Shown here one piece after another: positions 6,763 to 13,814 of a DNA stretch of 23,341 nucleotides. Source of the DNA: VBDM01 sp964430565 (GTDB taxonomy: Bacteria > Pseudomonadota > Gammaproteobacteria > Burkholderiales > SG8-39). A program made the translations under genes and the position numbers. The notes below the pieces were generated by a model. It was not told where the DNA came from, ran no database searches, and saw nothing but the letters and a program-made list of their open reading frames with translations. Location of the stretch: the NCBI GenBank assembly GCA_964430565.1, contig CAYSFD010000036.1:1-23341 (forward strand). Direction: 5' to 3'. Numbering within the stretch: the stretch's first letter is position 1; each line of letters starts with the position of its first letter.

Positions 6763-7299
6763 CTATTCCAGAGTTTCGACGACGATTTGATTGTTGGTAT
6801 AGATACAAAGCTCGGCGGCAATCGCCAACGACTTGCGCACGACACTCTCCGCGTCGAGCTGAGTATTCTCGAGGAGGGCGCGCGCTGCCGCCTGTGCGTA
6901 GGGGCCGCCCGAGCCGATCGCCAGCAATCCGAGCTCTGGTTCGATGACGTCGCCCATACCGGTGATGATGAGCGAAGTTTCCCGGTCGGCGACCGCGAGC
7001 ATCGCTTCCAGGCGCCGCAGCACCCGGTCGGTGCGCCAATCCTTGGCGAGTTCCACCGCCGAGCGCAGCAGGTTCCCCTGGTGCTTGTCGAGCTTCGCCT
7101 CGAAACGCTCGAAGAGCGTGAAAGCGTCCGCCGTCCCTCCGGCGAAGCCGGCAAGAATGCGGTCGTGGTACAGGCGCCGCACCTTGCGCGCGCTGGCCTT
7201 CACGATGACGTTGCCGAGCGTGATCTGGCCGTCGCCGCCGAGGGCAATCTTTCCGTCACGGCGCGCCGATACGATAGTGGTTCCGTGAAACTGTTCCAT
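6763..7299 (-). CDS. hslV: HslV, peptidase subunit of the HslUV protease
   Basis: HslV is the proteasome beta-like peptidase. The 178-residue precursor begins MEQFHG and then TTIVSARR. By homology the six-residue propeptide is removed, leaving Thr7 as the N-terminal nucleophile. Other family marks are GGDGQITLGN, KVRRLYHDRILAGFAGGTAD, LAKDWRTDRVLRRLEA, LIITGMGDVIEP and AIGSGGPYAQAAARALLENT, followed by ICIYTN. The start ATG 7299 follows a moderate CAGG ribosome site. The STAS gene ends 38 bases upstream, with no obvious terminator between, so transcription may read through from there. The gene is located away from xerC, its neighbour in some genomes, by a block of metal-related genes. Confidence 0.97.
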   Translation of the reverse strand: MEQFHGTTIVSARRDGKIALGGDGQITLGNVIVKASARKVRRLYHDRILAGFAGGTADAFTLFERFEAKLDKHQGNLLRSAVELAKDWRTDRVLRRLEAMLAVADRETSLIITGMGDVIEPELGLLAIGSGGPYAQAAARALLENTQLDAESVVRKSLAIAAELCIYTNNQIVVETLE

Positions 7300-7337
7300 A
7301 TTATTGCCTGCAAAAAGTACGAAGGCTTCCTGGTCAG

Positions 7338-8564
7338 CTAACTACGCGGGATGATGCGAGCGACCTTGTCGATTCCCATTATGCGAAACAACGCGTGGAT
7401 TAGCTCGCTCGCACCCCGGATCTGGATCGTCGTGCTGTCCTTACTCAACTTGGACAGCACCTTGAACATGAGGCCAGCGGTGACGAAGTCAACACGTCTT
7501 ACCTGCGAAATGTCGATGACCAGCATATTGTTTGCCGCAGCCCAGTCCCGCAACTGCCTGGCGAGGTCATCGCTCGCACCGATAAGCTCCCCGCAGAGGG
7601 CAAGGGCATGCTCGGCCGCCTCGAGCGGACGCGCAGGCGCCGCGCCCTTTGTCCTTGCCTCTGCCTCCTGCTTCGACTCCCAGGAAGGCGGCGAGACCTC
7701 GAAGGTGACCGCGTAGTTGACCGCCGCTTCCTCGAACTTGTCCTTGAGATCGAGAATCCGGTAGATCTCGAAGAGCAGCTCCCAAGCGGCGCCGTCGGTT
7801 TCGGTCTTCTTCGGCCGGCAGGCGTCTTCGAGCAGCCCCAGGAGCCGAGCCTCTCCCGAAAGCAGCACCTCGCTGCCTGTGCCTCGAAGGAAAAGCAAGG
7901 CGTCGCGAAACAGTGCGCAGCCCGGCCCATCGAAACTTTCCACCTGGCCGCACGCTACGCGCACCGCGCGCCGCGCGGCGGCAGTGCTCCGCAGGTTCTC
8001 CATCTCGGGGGCGCTCGCCGCCGAGAGCGCGCCACTCAGCGCAAAGCTGCCGATGTCGATCGGGTCGAGCGCGGCGTCGCGATGCTCTCGAACCTCCAGC
8101 CAGGTCGGCGGAGACCGCTCGAACCTGACCGTGAATTTCAGGGCGTGCACCTCAAACTCGGCAGCCATGCCCAGGTGCTCGTAAAGATCGAACAGCATCA
8201 GCCAGCCCTGCAAAGCCAGGCCCCCGAGATCCTCATCGCGCACCGCGCGCGAAAGCATCGCAAGTGCCTGCTCGACTTGTCCGTTTGCGAAAAGGATCAC
8301 CGTATCCTCGATGACCGAGGCGGCGCGTTCGGAGGCGGTAGCCGTTGACGCTGCTGTGGCGCTTGACGCAGGAGCGGGTGCTCGTACGCCGGACAACCCT
8401 TCGGCTCTCGGCAACTTCGATGCGGGCGGAGGACTGTAAGTCCTGAAGTCCAGTTCGCCCTTCGGACTTGCGGGGGTTCTTACAGCCGGCGCCCCGCCCG
8501 CTGCCGGCTTGCTCTCGGTCTTTCTGGAGAAGCCGATTGTCTTGCCGAATATCGAGAAGGCCAC
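7338..8564 (-). CDS. Two-module STAS-domain protein of unknown function
   Basis: A 408-residue cytoplasmic protein with GTG start (8564). The C-terminal domain (about 315-408) looks like a STAS/MlaB fold: NMLVIDISQVRRVDFVTAG, then IQIRGASELIHALFRIMGI. The N-terminus (1-80) is Pro/Ala/Ser-rich and probably disordered. Between them lies an internal duplication. A helical block at W121-W155 (LFDLYEHL...VRFERSPPTW) recurs at W261-W295 (LFEIYRIL...VTFEVSPPSW), 15 of 35 positions identical. The region after the first block (about 199-248, VACGQVESFDGPGC) resembles a degenerate STAS domain. So the protein reads tail, helical-A, STAS-like 1, helical-B, STAS 2. The usual STAS serine phosphosite is not evident. 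It precedes hslV by 38 bases; partner and function are unknown. Confidence 0.82.
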   Translation of the reverse strand: MAFSIFGKTIGFSRKTESKPAAGGAPAVRTPASPKGELDFRTYSPPPASKLPRAEGLSGVRAPAPASSATAASTATASERAASVIEDTVILFANGQVEQALAMLSRAVRDEDLGGLALQGWLMLFDLYEHLGMAAEFEVHALKFTVRFERSPPTWLEVREHRDAALDPIDIGSFALSGALSAASAPEMENLRSTAAARRAVRVACGQVESFDGPGCALFRDALLFLRGTGSEVLLSGEARLLGLLEDACRPKKTETDGAAWELLFEIYRILDLKDKFEEAAVNYAVTFEVSPPSWESKQEAEARTKGAAPARPLEAAEHALALCGELIGASDDLARQLRDWAAANNMLVIDISQVRRVDFVTAGLMFKVLSKLSKDSTTIQIRGASELIHALFRIMGIDKVARIIPRS

Positions 8565-8616
8565 GGAAAATTATCCGGTTTTCCTGATGGACCAAGCGAG
8601 CGCGGATGCGCGCTTC

Positions 8617-8645
8617 CTTGTATCACTTTGCGCGACACAGCGCAA
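8617..8645 (-). promoter_or_regulatory. Candidate promoter ahead of the STAS-hslV-hslU genes
   Basis: In the 126-base gap between znuB and the STAS gene the minus strand reads TTGCGC (8645-8640), a 17-base spacer and TACAAG (8622-8617). Downstream are a GCGCG-CATC-CGCGC hairpin and, immediately before the GTG start, a GGAAAA...TTTTCC inverted repeat (about 8563-8582). That repeat could affect initiation, since no normal ribosome site is visible. Pattern match only. Confidence 0.35.
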
Positions 8646-8690
8646 CGCGGAATCTGAGTTCACCGCTAACTGGATCGCTCGTATCCGACG

Positions 8691-9467
8691 TCAGGTCTTG
8701 CGTTGGAGGAACGGATGGGGGCCGCGTCCAAGATAGGCTATTGCCATACCGACTGCGATCATGACGCACACGATCATCGCGCCGGAAGGAAGGTCGAGCC
8801 ACAACGACGCCAGCAAACCGAGCGCGTAGCCGAGCACGCCTACTGAATAGGCCTTGAGATAGCGGTGGCCCTTCGCGTAGTAAGTCGAAAGCGCCGGAAC
8901 AACCAGACTCGTGAACACCAGATAAAGTCCGACCAACTGCACCGACACGGTTACGGCACAGCCGAACAACACGTAAAAACCGACTCGACCCAGGCGCTCG
9001 CCGAGCGCGAACCACAGCGCGAGAACCACCGCGTAAATCACCGCGACAATCGGAAGGTGGGCGGCGTTCACCCACAGAATCTGCCCGACCAGCAGATCCT
9101 TGAGATGCTCGCCACCGCGCGGGTTGTTGGCGAGCAGCAGGATCGCGGCGCTCGAACCGAGGACGAACACCACGCCGATGATCGCCTCCTGGACTTCGGG
9201 CCAGCGGCGCTCGGTCCAGGTCAGCAGCATCGCGCAAGCGAGCGCCGATGACAACGCGGCGATCTGCACCGCAGCACCGGAAGGCTCCCATCCCAGGTAA
9301 TCGGCAAGGATCACGCCGATCCCGGCGATCTGCGCCACGGCGAGATCGATGAAAACGATGCCGCGAGCGAGCACCTGCATTCCGAGCGGCACGTGAGTCG
9401 CCGTCACCAACAGGCCCGCGATGAACGCGGGCCACAGGATGTCGAAGCTCGCGGCGTCGAGACTCAT
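8691..9467 (-). CDS. znuB: ZnuB-like metal ABC transporter permease (ABC-3 family)
   Basis: A 258-residue integral membrane protein with about seven or eight hydrophobic spans, the usual size and layout for ABC-3 permeases that move Zn(II) or Mn(II) across the inner membrane. Family segments include FIAGLLVTATHVPLGMQVLA, GIVFIDLAVAQIAGIGVILA, EAIIGVVFVLGSSAAILLLA, DLLVGQILWV and LVFTSLVVPAL, the last near the region that contacts the ATPase. Its ATG (9467) overlaps the znuA stop as ATGA, so the two are translationally coupled. No ATP-binding subunit is present in the window, so the ATPase must be encoded elsewhere. Zinc rather than manganese is inferred from the partner protein and neighbours. 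Confidence 0.88.
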   Translation of the reverse strand: MSLDAASFDILWPAFIAGLLVTATHVPLGMQVLARGIVFIDLAVAQIAGIGVILADYLGWEPSGAAVQIAALSSALACAMLLTWTERRWPEVQEAIIGVVFVLGSSAAILLLANNPRGGEHLKDLLVGQILWVNAAHLPIVAVIYAVVLALWFALGERLGRVGFYVLFGCAVTVSVQLVGLYLVFTSLVVPALSTYYAKGHRYLKAYSVGVLGYALGLLASLWLDLPSGAMIVCVMIAVGMAIAYLGRGPHPFLQRKT

Positions 9468-10369
9468 TTCACCACGGCGAGCAATCGACCGATCATGTCG
9501 TCGAACAGCCCGAACAGATCCTTCGCTCTGTCCGTTCCGCCGACGGTGTAAGGCAGCATCAACGACGGGATCTTTGCGCGCTCGGAAAGAAATTCGGCGG
9601 GCTTCGGGCTGTTGTAGGCGGAATAGATGACGGCCTTCGCGGGCTCGCGCCTCATTTTCTCGACCAGCTCGGCGAGATGACTCGGCGTCGGTGGAAGGCC
9701 GGGCTTCGGTTCCAAGCTTCCCACTTCGCGCATTCCCACCCAGTTTATGAAGTAGGACATGTCTTTATGGTACACGACCACCGGAACGCCTCTCAGTCGA
9801 GCGGCATCCTGCTCCCAACGTGACACGGCAGCACGCCAGCGTTCGCGAAAAGAGCTTGAGCGCGTCCTGTAGGCCTCCGCATTGGGCGGGTCGAGCTGCA
9901 CGAGTCGTTCGGCGAGCGCCTCGGCGATTCTGGCGATGTTGCGGGGATCCAGATGAACGTGCGGATTGCCGGAGGAATGAACATCCCCCAGCGAGCGATC
10001 GAGCACCTTCGGGACATCGAGCTTTGCTGTGTGCTGCGACGCCTCGAAATATCCGGGGCTCCCAAGCTGGATCTTTCGGTTCCCGCTTTGCGTGAGCAAC
10101 AGCGGGAGCCAGCCGATCTCCAGCTCGGCTCCGGTGCAAACCAATAGGTCCGCGGATCGGACGCGCGCGATCAGGCTCGGACGCGCCTCGATCCGGTGCG
10201 GATCCTGCAGCGCAGTGGTCGCAGAGTAGACGGAGGCCTTGTCTCCGGCGAGTTCTTGCGCAAGCGCTCCCCACTCGGGCTCGCAGACGAAGATGTTGAT
10301 CGCGGCCGCTGACGACAGCGCGAAGGACGCGAAAGTCAATGCAGCAACAAGTCGCACAATGGTTTTCAT
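9464..10369 (-). CDS. znuA: ZnuA-like metal-binding periplasmic protein of an ABC transporter
   Basis: A 301-residue cluster A-I (ZnuA/TroA-type) binding protein. The signal peptide is MKTIVRLVAALTFASFALSS, cut near SAAA. Likely metal ligands in family positions are His in ALQDPHRIEARPS, His in GNPHVHLDPRN, His in VVVYHKDMSYFINW, and an acidic residue in the C-lobe around PYTVGGTDRAKDLF. Typical supporting segments are DLLVCTGAELEIGWLP and SLEPKPGLPPTPSHLAELVE. The His-rich loop of many zinc-specific ZnuA proteins is missing. ATG 10369 follows an AGGAAAC ribosome site; a longer open frame runs into the porin gene's end and lacks a signal peptide. It lies 10 bases after the barrel gene and is coupled to znuB by an ATGA overlap. 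Confidence 0.88.
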   Translation of the reverse strand: MKTIVRLVAALTFASFALSSAAAINIFVCEPEWGALAQELAGDKASVYSATTALQDPHRIEARPSLIARVRSADLLVCTGAELEIGWLPLLLTQSGNRKIQLGSPGYFEASQHTAKLDVPKVLDRSLGDVHSSGNPHVHLDPRNIARIAEALAERLVQLDPPNAEAYRTRSSSFRERWRAAVSRWEQDAARLRGVPVVVYHKDMSYFINWVGMREVGSLEPKPGLPPTPSHLAELVEKMRREPAKAVIYSAYNSPKPAEFLSERAKIPSLMLPYTVGGTDRAKDLFGLFDDMIGRLLAVVK

Positions 10370-10379
10370 GTCCGTTTCC

Positions 10380-11648
10380 TTAGAATTTGTGGGCGCCGTG
10401 GGCACCCAGGCTCATGATGTACTGCACGAACACCTGCTTGTCGGTCACGTCGGAGCGCGACTTGTCCTGCGCGAGCTGCAACCGGATGCGGCTAAATTCA
10501 CTGCCGCTCCAGTCGACCATCACGGTATTGCGGGTCGGATTGTAAGCAGCGAGGATCGGGAAATCGGCCGCGGTAAGCGCGCCCGAGTCCACCAGGCCGT
10601 TGCTCGTCGTACCAGCGTTCAGCCTGTCGTAGCGATAGCCCACTCGCCATTGGGGTATGAACTGGTACACACCCTGCAAATACAACCCTGACTGCGTGGA
10701 GGTAAACCCGCCGGTCTGCGGCCCAAGCGATGCTGGCGGCGTCGTGCTGTCGTAAGTGAGATCGCCGTTCTCCTTACGCCTGAAGAATTCGCCCTGCAGC
10801 TTGAAGTTGGTGTAAGTCGGGTTGTGGTTCGGCGCCCATTTCAGGACTCCCGAAAGCACCCACAGGCGGCTCCCGCCGCTGAAGCTGTTGGTGACGGTCG
10901 CTCCGGTCGAGTCGGCGTCGTCGTAGGTTCGGCCCTGAGGAGAAGTCGAAAGATACGACAGCCCTGCTTGCCAGGCGGTGCTTGTACCAACGTCGCCGCC
11001 GACGTGGGTGAAAAAGGTGCCCGAGCCGGTGCCGTTCTTGTTGCGTCCACCCTCGGGCCCGCTCGGGAAATGAAGGCCGCGACCTGCCTCGACTCCGATG
11101 TCCAAATAAAAGGGAGTTGGCGCCACCCATTTCAGTTGGATGCCGTCATCACCCAACTGGCCGCCCAGGAAAACCTTGTTGGCGAGCGGCGCGTCGGTGA
11201 AGTCCCAGGCATGGGGGTGGATTTCGTTGAGGTAACCCACTCCGGAGAAGAAGCGGCCCGCCTTGGCAGTGAGGCCGTGCGAGAGCGCGAGCGTCTGCAC
11301 GTATGCCTCCTCGATCTCGGCCGTGTTCTCAGGCGTGAGCGCGACGATCATGGTGCCGCGGAAGTAGTGATCGACGTTCGCCGAAATCACCAGCTCCGAT
11401 TCGCCAAGGCTCAGGCCCCGGTTGGGCGGGCCCACGTCGCCGAGCGTGGGCACAAACCCGTCGATCCTGAATCCCGTTGGATCCTGCGAAAGATTGGCGT
11501 AGGTTCCGTTAAGGATCAGGGAAATGCCCGGATTGTAGGCATTTTCGCCCCTAGGTCCGCCCGTCTGAACCGGCGTCTGCGCGCTTGCGGAATAGGGCAA
11601 ACCGAGCGCTGCCGAGACAGCGAGCGCCATGACTCTTCTTCTGTACAT
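10380..11648 (-). CDS. Outer-membrane beta-barrel protein, probably metal-uptake associated
   Basis: A 422-residue secreted protein. The signal peptide is MYRRRVMALAVSAALGLPYS, cut after ASA. The rest is rich in alternating hydrophobic/polar strands and Gly/Asn/Thr loops (GISLILNGTYANLSQ, ANVDHYFRGTMIVALTPE, WQAGLSYLSTSPQ, YLQGVYQFIPQWRVGYRYD), ending in a terminal Phe as expected for BAM-inserted barrels. There is no TonB plug domain, so it is porin-like rather than a TonB receptor. The conserved-looking block EIEEAYVQTLALSHGLTAKA with GRFFSGVGYLNEIHPHAWDF has several His/Glu. Start ATG 11648 has a GGAGAGA ribosome site. The position just before znuA-znuB suggests delivery of the same metal across the outer membrane; this is inference, and transport has not been shown from sequence. 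Confidence 0.82.
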   Translation of the reverse strand: MYRRRVMALAVSAALGLPYSASAQTPVQTGGPRGENAYNPGISLILNGTYANLSQDPTGFRIDGFVPTLGDVGPPNRGLSLGESELVISANVDHYFRGTMIVALTPENTAEIEEAYVQTLALSHGLTAKAGRFFSGVGYLNEIHPHAWDFTDAPLANKVFLGGQLGDDGIQLKWVAPTPFYLDIGVEAGRGLHFPSGPEGGRNKNGTGSGTFFTHVGGDVGTSTAWQAGLSYLSTSPQGRTYDDADSTGATVTNSFSGGSRLWVLSGVLKWAPNHNPTYTNFKLQGEFFRRKENGDLTYDSTTPPASLGPQTGGFTSTQSGLYLQGVYQFIPQWRVGYRYDRLNAGTTSNGLVDSGALTAADFPILAAYNPTRNTVMVDWSGSEFSRIRLQLAQDKSRSDVTDKQVFVQYIMSLGAHGAHKF

Positions 11649-11705
11649 GTTGTCTCTCCAGTTCAATGCAATCGCGACGCTCCCGATGGGAGTTCGCGGA
11701 CACGA

Positions 11706-11725
11706 CCGCCTCGAGCGCGAGGCGG
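11706..11725 (-). terminator. Perfect 8-bp hairpin between the small Cys/His gene and the barrel gene
   Basis: Arms CCGCCTCG (11706-11713) and CGAGGCGG (11718-11725) enclose a 4-base loop. It sits 18 bases after the small gene's stop and 58 bases before the barrel start; a second small hairpin CTCCC-GAT-GGGAG lies at 11680-11692 in the barrel leader. There is no U-tract, so it may be an attenuator, processing or stability element rather than a terminator. Confidence 0.4.
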
Positions 11726-11742
11726 AGTCCCAGGCAACGGAA

Positions 11743-12051
11743 CTAGGAGAGGGCCGGCGGCGCGCGCGAATCGAACTCGATCCGCGGAGCGAACGGAAGA
11801 GGAAGAGCGACCGACGCTATCGCCGTAAGCGCGATCTGCGGCAGATCGAGCGCGAGCCCAAGGCTCGGTAGCGCGCTGTCGACGGCGTGAAAAGCGAGGC
11901 ACTGGGCCGCCGGGTGACCGAGCGGCGGCGCGCATTTGCCGTCGCACCCGGCCAACTCTTGCTTGAGGTGCGACAGCGCGTGCAGTTGCGCCGCTTGCTG
12001 CCCAAACACTAGCGCGGCGGCGACAAGGAGGTGACGCAGCGTGCGTTTCAT
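11743..12051 (-). CDS. Small secreted Cys/His protein (DUF2946-like), metal-associated
   Basis: A 102-residue protein with a signal peptide (MKRTLRHLLVAAALVFGQQA) and a mature part containing HALSHL, GCDGKC, GHPAAQC and FHAVDSALPS. The three cysteines and several His could bind a metal. The pattern resembles the small DUF2946-type proteins often found with metal transport genes, but I am not certain of the family. A hydrophobic stretch (LPQIALTAIASVALPLPF) near the C-terminus could be a second membrane segment. Start ATG 12051 lacks a good ribosome site. It lies 99 bases after dksA and precedes the barrel and znuAB genes in the same direction, so it may be the first gene of a metal-uptake operon. 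No recognisable Zur box was found in the upstream gap. Confidence 0.65.
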   Translation of the reverse strand: MKRTLRHLLVAAALVFGQQAAQLHALSHLKQELAGCDGKCAPPLGHPAAQCLAFHAVDSALPSLGLALDLPQIALTAIASVALPLPFAPRIEFDSRAPPALS

Positions 12052-12150
12052 GGACGTACCAATTGGAAGAGTGTACCCCAGCAGATCTGCGCGAGGAAAG
12101 GGGACACGCCGAGATTACGCCGCGCTTCGGCGCCGCCTACTTCCCGTAGA

Positions 12151-12633
12151 CTATTCCCCGTACAGCTTCTGTTTCTGCTCGCGTCGCGCCTGCGCTTCTA
12201 TGGTCAGCGTGGCGGTCGGCCGCGCAAGCAGCCGCGGAATGCCGATCGCCTCGCCCGTCTCCTCGCAATAACCGTAGTTGCCTTCGTCGATGCGCCGGAG
12301 AGCCTCGTCGATTTTCTTCAGGAGATTCCGCTCCCGCTCGCGCGCGCGCAGCTCGAGTGCGTACTCCTCCTCGATCGTCGCCTGGTCGGTCGGGTCGGCC
12401 TCGAGCTTTGGCTCGCGTAGATGCTCCGAAGTGATGTTTGCATTCTCCAGCAATTCTTTTTGTGTCTCGAGCAAACGCGCACGAAAGAACGCGAGCTGCT
12501 CGGCGCTCATGTATTGCGACGCGGGCGCGCGCAACAACTCAGCCTCGCTCAAGCCGTTTTTCTTCGCCGGCTTTTCCTGGGCCGTCTTGGCCGGTTTTGC
12601 CACAGGTTTTTTTACTGCTTTTCCACCAAACAT
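12151..12633 (-). CDS. dksA: RNA polymerase-binding transcription factor DksA, zinc-site-less form
   Basis: DksA binds in the secondary channel of RNA polymerase and, with ppGpp, represses rRNA and activates amino-acid promoters. The 160-residue protein has a Lys/Ala/Pro-rich N-terminal extension (1-27). The coiled coil follows, with a conserved acidic tip D80-P-T-D83 in LEADPTDQATIEEE. The C-terminal globular domain is YGYCEETGEAIGIPRLLARP. The four-Cys zinc finger of E. coli DksA is reduced to C123-x2-T126-x17-T144-x2-A147, so it should not need zinc. This form is, to my knowledge, usual in betaproteobacteria and resembles P. aeruginosa DksA2. Its ATG 12633 lies inside the end of the cobW gene (22-base overlap), with AAGGGG upstream. 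Confidence 0.95.
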   Translation of the reverse strand: MFGGKAVKKPVAKPAKTAQEKPAKKNGLSEAELLRAPASQYMSAEQLAFFRARLLETQKELLENANITSEHLREPKLEADPTDQATIEEEYALELRARERERNLLKKIDEALRRIDEGNYGYCEETGEAIGIPRLLARPTATLTIEAQARREQKQKLYGE

Positions 12634-13607
12634 TGTTCCAACCCCTTAAAGAAAAGATCTTGAGGCAGATTCTTTCCGATGAAAACCATGGTGCTCGAGC
12701 GTTTTTCGTCCTTCCCCCAGAGACGGCCGAGGTCTCCTCCCATCAGCATGTGCACACCCTGAAACACGACTCGATGCGTGTTGCCTTTCATGTACAGCAC
12801 CCCTTTGTACCGCAGCATGTCCGGCCCGTAGATTTGCACGACCCCGGACAGGAATTCCTCGAGCTTGACGGAATCGAACGGCTTTCCCGAGCGAAACACG
12901 AACGATTTGACATGCTCGTCGTGCTCGTGCTCGCCGTCCTCGATGAAATCAGGGTCGAGCTCGAGGGTCGCGTTCAGGTTGAAGCCGCGGATATCGAGGA
13001 TGTCTTCGATCGGCGTGTTGCCGAAATGCGCCTTTCTTATCGGTGCGCGGGGGTTCATTTTCGCGAGGCGCTTTCTCAATGTCTCCTGGTCGCCTTCAGA
13101 GACGAGATCGGTCTTCGTCATGAGAATGCGGTCGGCGAAGCCGACCTGCTCCTGAGCCTCGCGGAACTCATCGAGCTGTTTTGCCGCGTGCTTGGCATCG
13201 ACCATCGTAATGACGCTGTCCAGCAGATAATAGTTGCCGATTTTCTCGTCGATGAAAAAGCTCTGCGCGACCGGCCCTGGGTCCGCCATTCCGGTCGTCT
13301 CGATGATGACGCGGTCGAACTTGAGCTTGCCCGAGTCGCGGCCTTCCCGGAGCTCGCCGAGGATGCGGATGAGGTCGCCGCGCACGGTGCAGCACACGCA
13401 GCCGTTGTTCATCTCGATGATCTGCTCGTCGGTATCCTTGAGCAGGATCTCGTTGTCCACGCCCGCCTCGCCGAACTCGTTCTCGATCACGGCGATGCGG
13501 TGACCGTGCTGCTCCTTCAAGACGCGGTTGATGAGCGTCGTCTTGCCGCTTCCCAAGAAACCGGTGAGTATGGTCACCGGAACCATGTCTTCCTGTGCTG
13601 TTTTCAT
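12612..13607 (-). CDS. CobW/COG0523-family GTPase, putative metal chaperone
   Basis: A 331-residue G3E-family P-loop GTPase of the COG0523 group, whose studied members insert or traffic zinc or other metals. Visible are Walker A GFLGSGKT near residues 16-23, the metal-binding CxCC motif N-G-C-V-C-C-T at residues 68-74, Walker B-like VIIETTGMADPGPV, MTKTDLV (the NKxD equivalent), and a His-rich linker GEHEHDEHVK before the CobW C-terminal domain (SFVFRSGKPFDSVKLEEFLS). ATG 13607 is used because related proteins carry about 8 residues before PVTILTG; ATG 13586 has a better ribosome site (AGGAAG) and is a real alternative. It overlaps dksA by 22 bases. Metal specificity is not readable; zinc is inferred from the neighbouring znuAB and the zinc-free DksA. 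Confidence 0.92.
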   Translation of the reverse strand: MKTAQEDMVPVTILTGFLGSGKTTLINRVLKEQHGHRIAVIENEFGEAGVDNEILLKDTDEQIIEMNNGCVCCTVRGDLIRILGELREGRDSGKLKFDRVIIETTGMADPGPVAQSFFIDEKIGNYYLLDSVITMVDAKHAAKQLDEFREAQEQVGFADRILMTKTDLVSEGDQETLRKRLAKMNPRAPIRKAHFGNTPIEDILDIRGFNLNATLELDPDFIEDGEHEHDEHVKSFVFRSGKPFDSVKLEEFLSGVVQIYGPDMLRYKGVLYMKGNTHRVVFQGVHMLMGGDLGRLWGKDEKRSSTMVFIGKNLPQDLFFKGLEQCLVEKQ

Positions 13608-13644
13608 TGCAGGAGCCTACCGCGACGCGTGCACGGGACACCGG

Positions 13645-13659
13645 CCTCAAAAAATGAGG
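13645..13659 (-). promoter_or_regulatory. Hairpin in the cobW-dksA leader
   Basis: On the minus strand CCTCA-TTTTT-TGAGG forms a 5-bp hairpin. It would sit at the very 5' end of the transcript from the promoter at 13664-13692. Such a 5'-terminal stem could protect the mRNA; no regulatory role can be shown from sequence. Confidence 0.3.
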
Positions 13660-13663
13660 GCGA

Positions 13664-13692
13664 ATTACAGCACGACCGGCATCACAACGCAA
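13664..13692 (-). promoter_or_regulatory. Candidate promoter of cobW-dksA
   Basis: On the minus strand TTGCGT (13692-13687), a 17-base spacer and TGTAAT (13669-13664; 5 of 6 to TATAAT). It lies about 57 bases before ATG 13607 in the gap after rlmI. Spacing and the -10 box are good, the -35 moderate. Confidence 0.5.
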
Positions 13693-13703
13693 CCGCTTAG
13701 AGC

Positions 13704-13727
13704 CCGTTTCAGAATTCGCTGAAACGG
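13704..13727. repeat. Perfect 9-bp inverted repeat between rlmI and cobW
   Basis: CCGTTTCAG (13704-13712), a 6-base loop AATTCG, and CTGAAACGG (13719-13727). It lies 88 bases after the rlmI stop and just upstream of the cobW promoter, so it could be a terminator-like hairpin for rlmI or an operator. No T-run follows on either strand. The rest of the gap to 13814 is strongly purine/pyrimidine-skewed, with a direct repeat GAGGGGCT at 13748-13755 and 13765-13772, and holds no gene I can support. Confidence 0.5.
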
Positions 13728-13814
13728 ACTCAAACTTAGGGGAGCATGAGGGGCTAAGCAGGGGGAGGGGCTCTTCCTTTCCCTCTTAGGTTCCCCCCAT
13801 TTTGTAGCCGGTTT

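Noticed and set aside
10824..11828. Rightward 334-codon frame opposite the barrel gene
   Set aside because: Arg/Glu-rich composition and no signal peptide or motif; the leftward frame has a signal peptide, strands and terminal Phe.
12081..12090. 10-base palindrome GCAGATCTGC before the small Cys/His gene as a Zur operator
   Set aside because: It does not resemble the AT-rich Zur consensus and palindromes of this length occur by chance.
12438..13700. Rightward 420-codon frame
   Set aside because: Antisense to cobW and dksA, both well identified; no ribosome site or domain.
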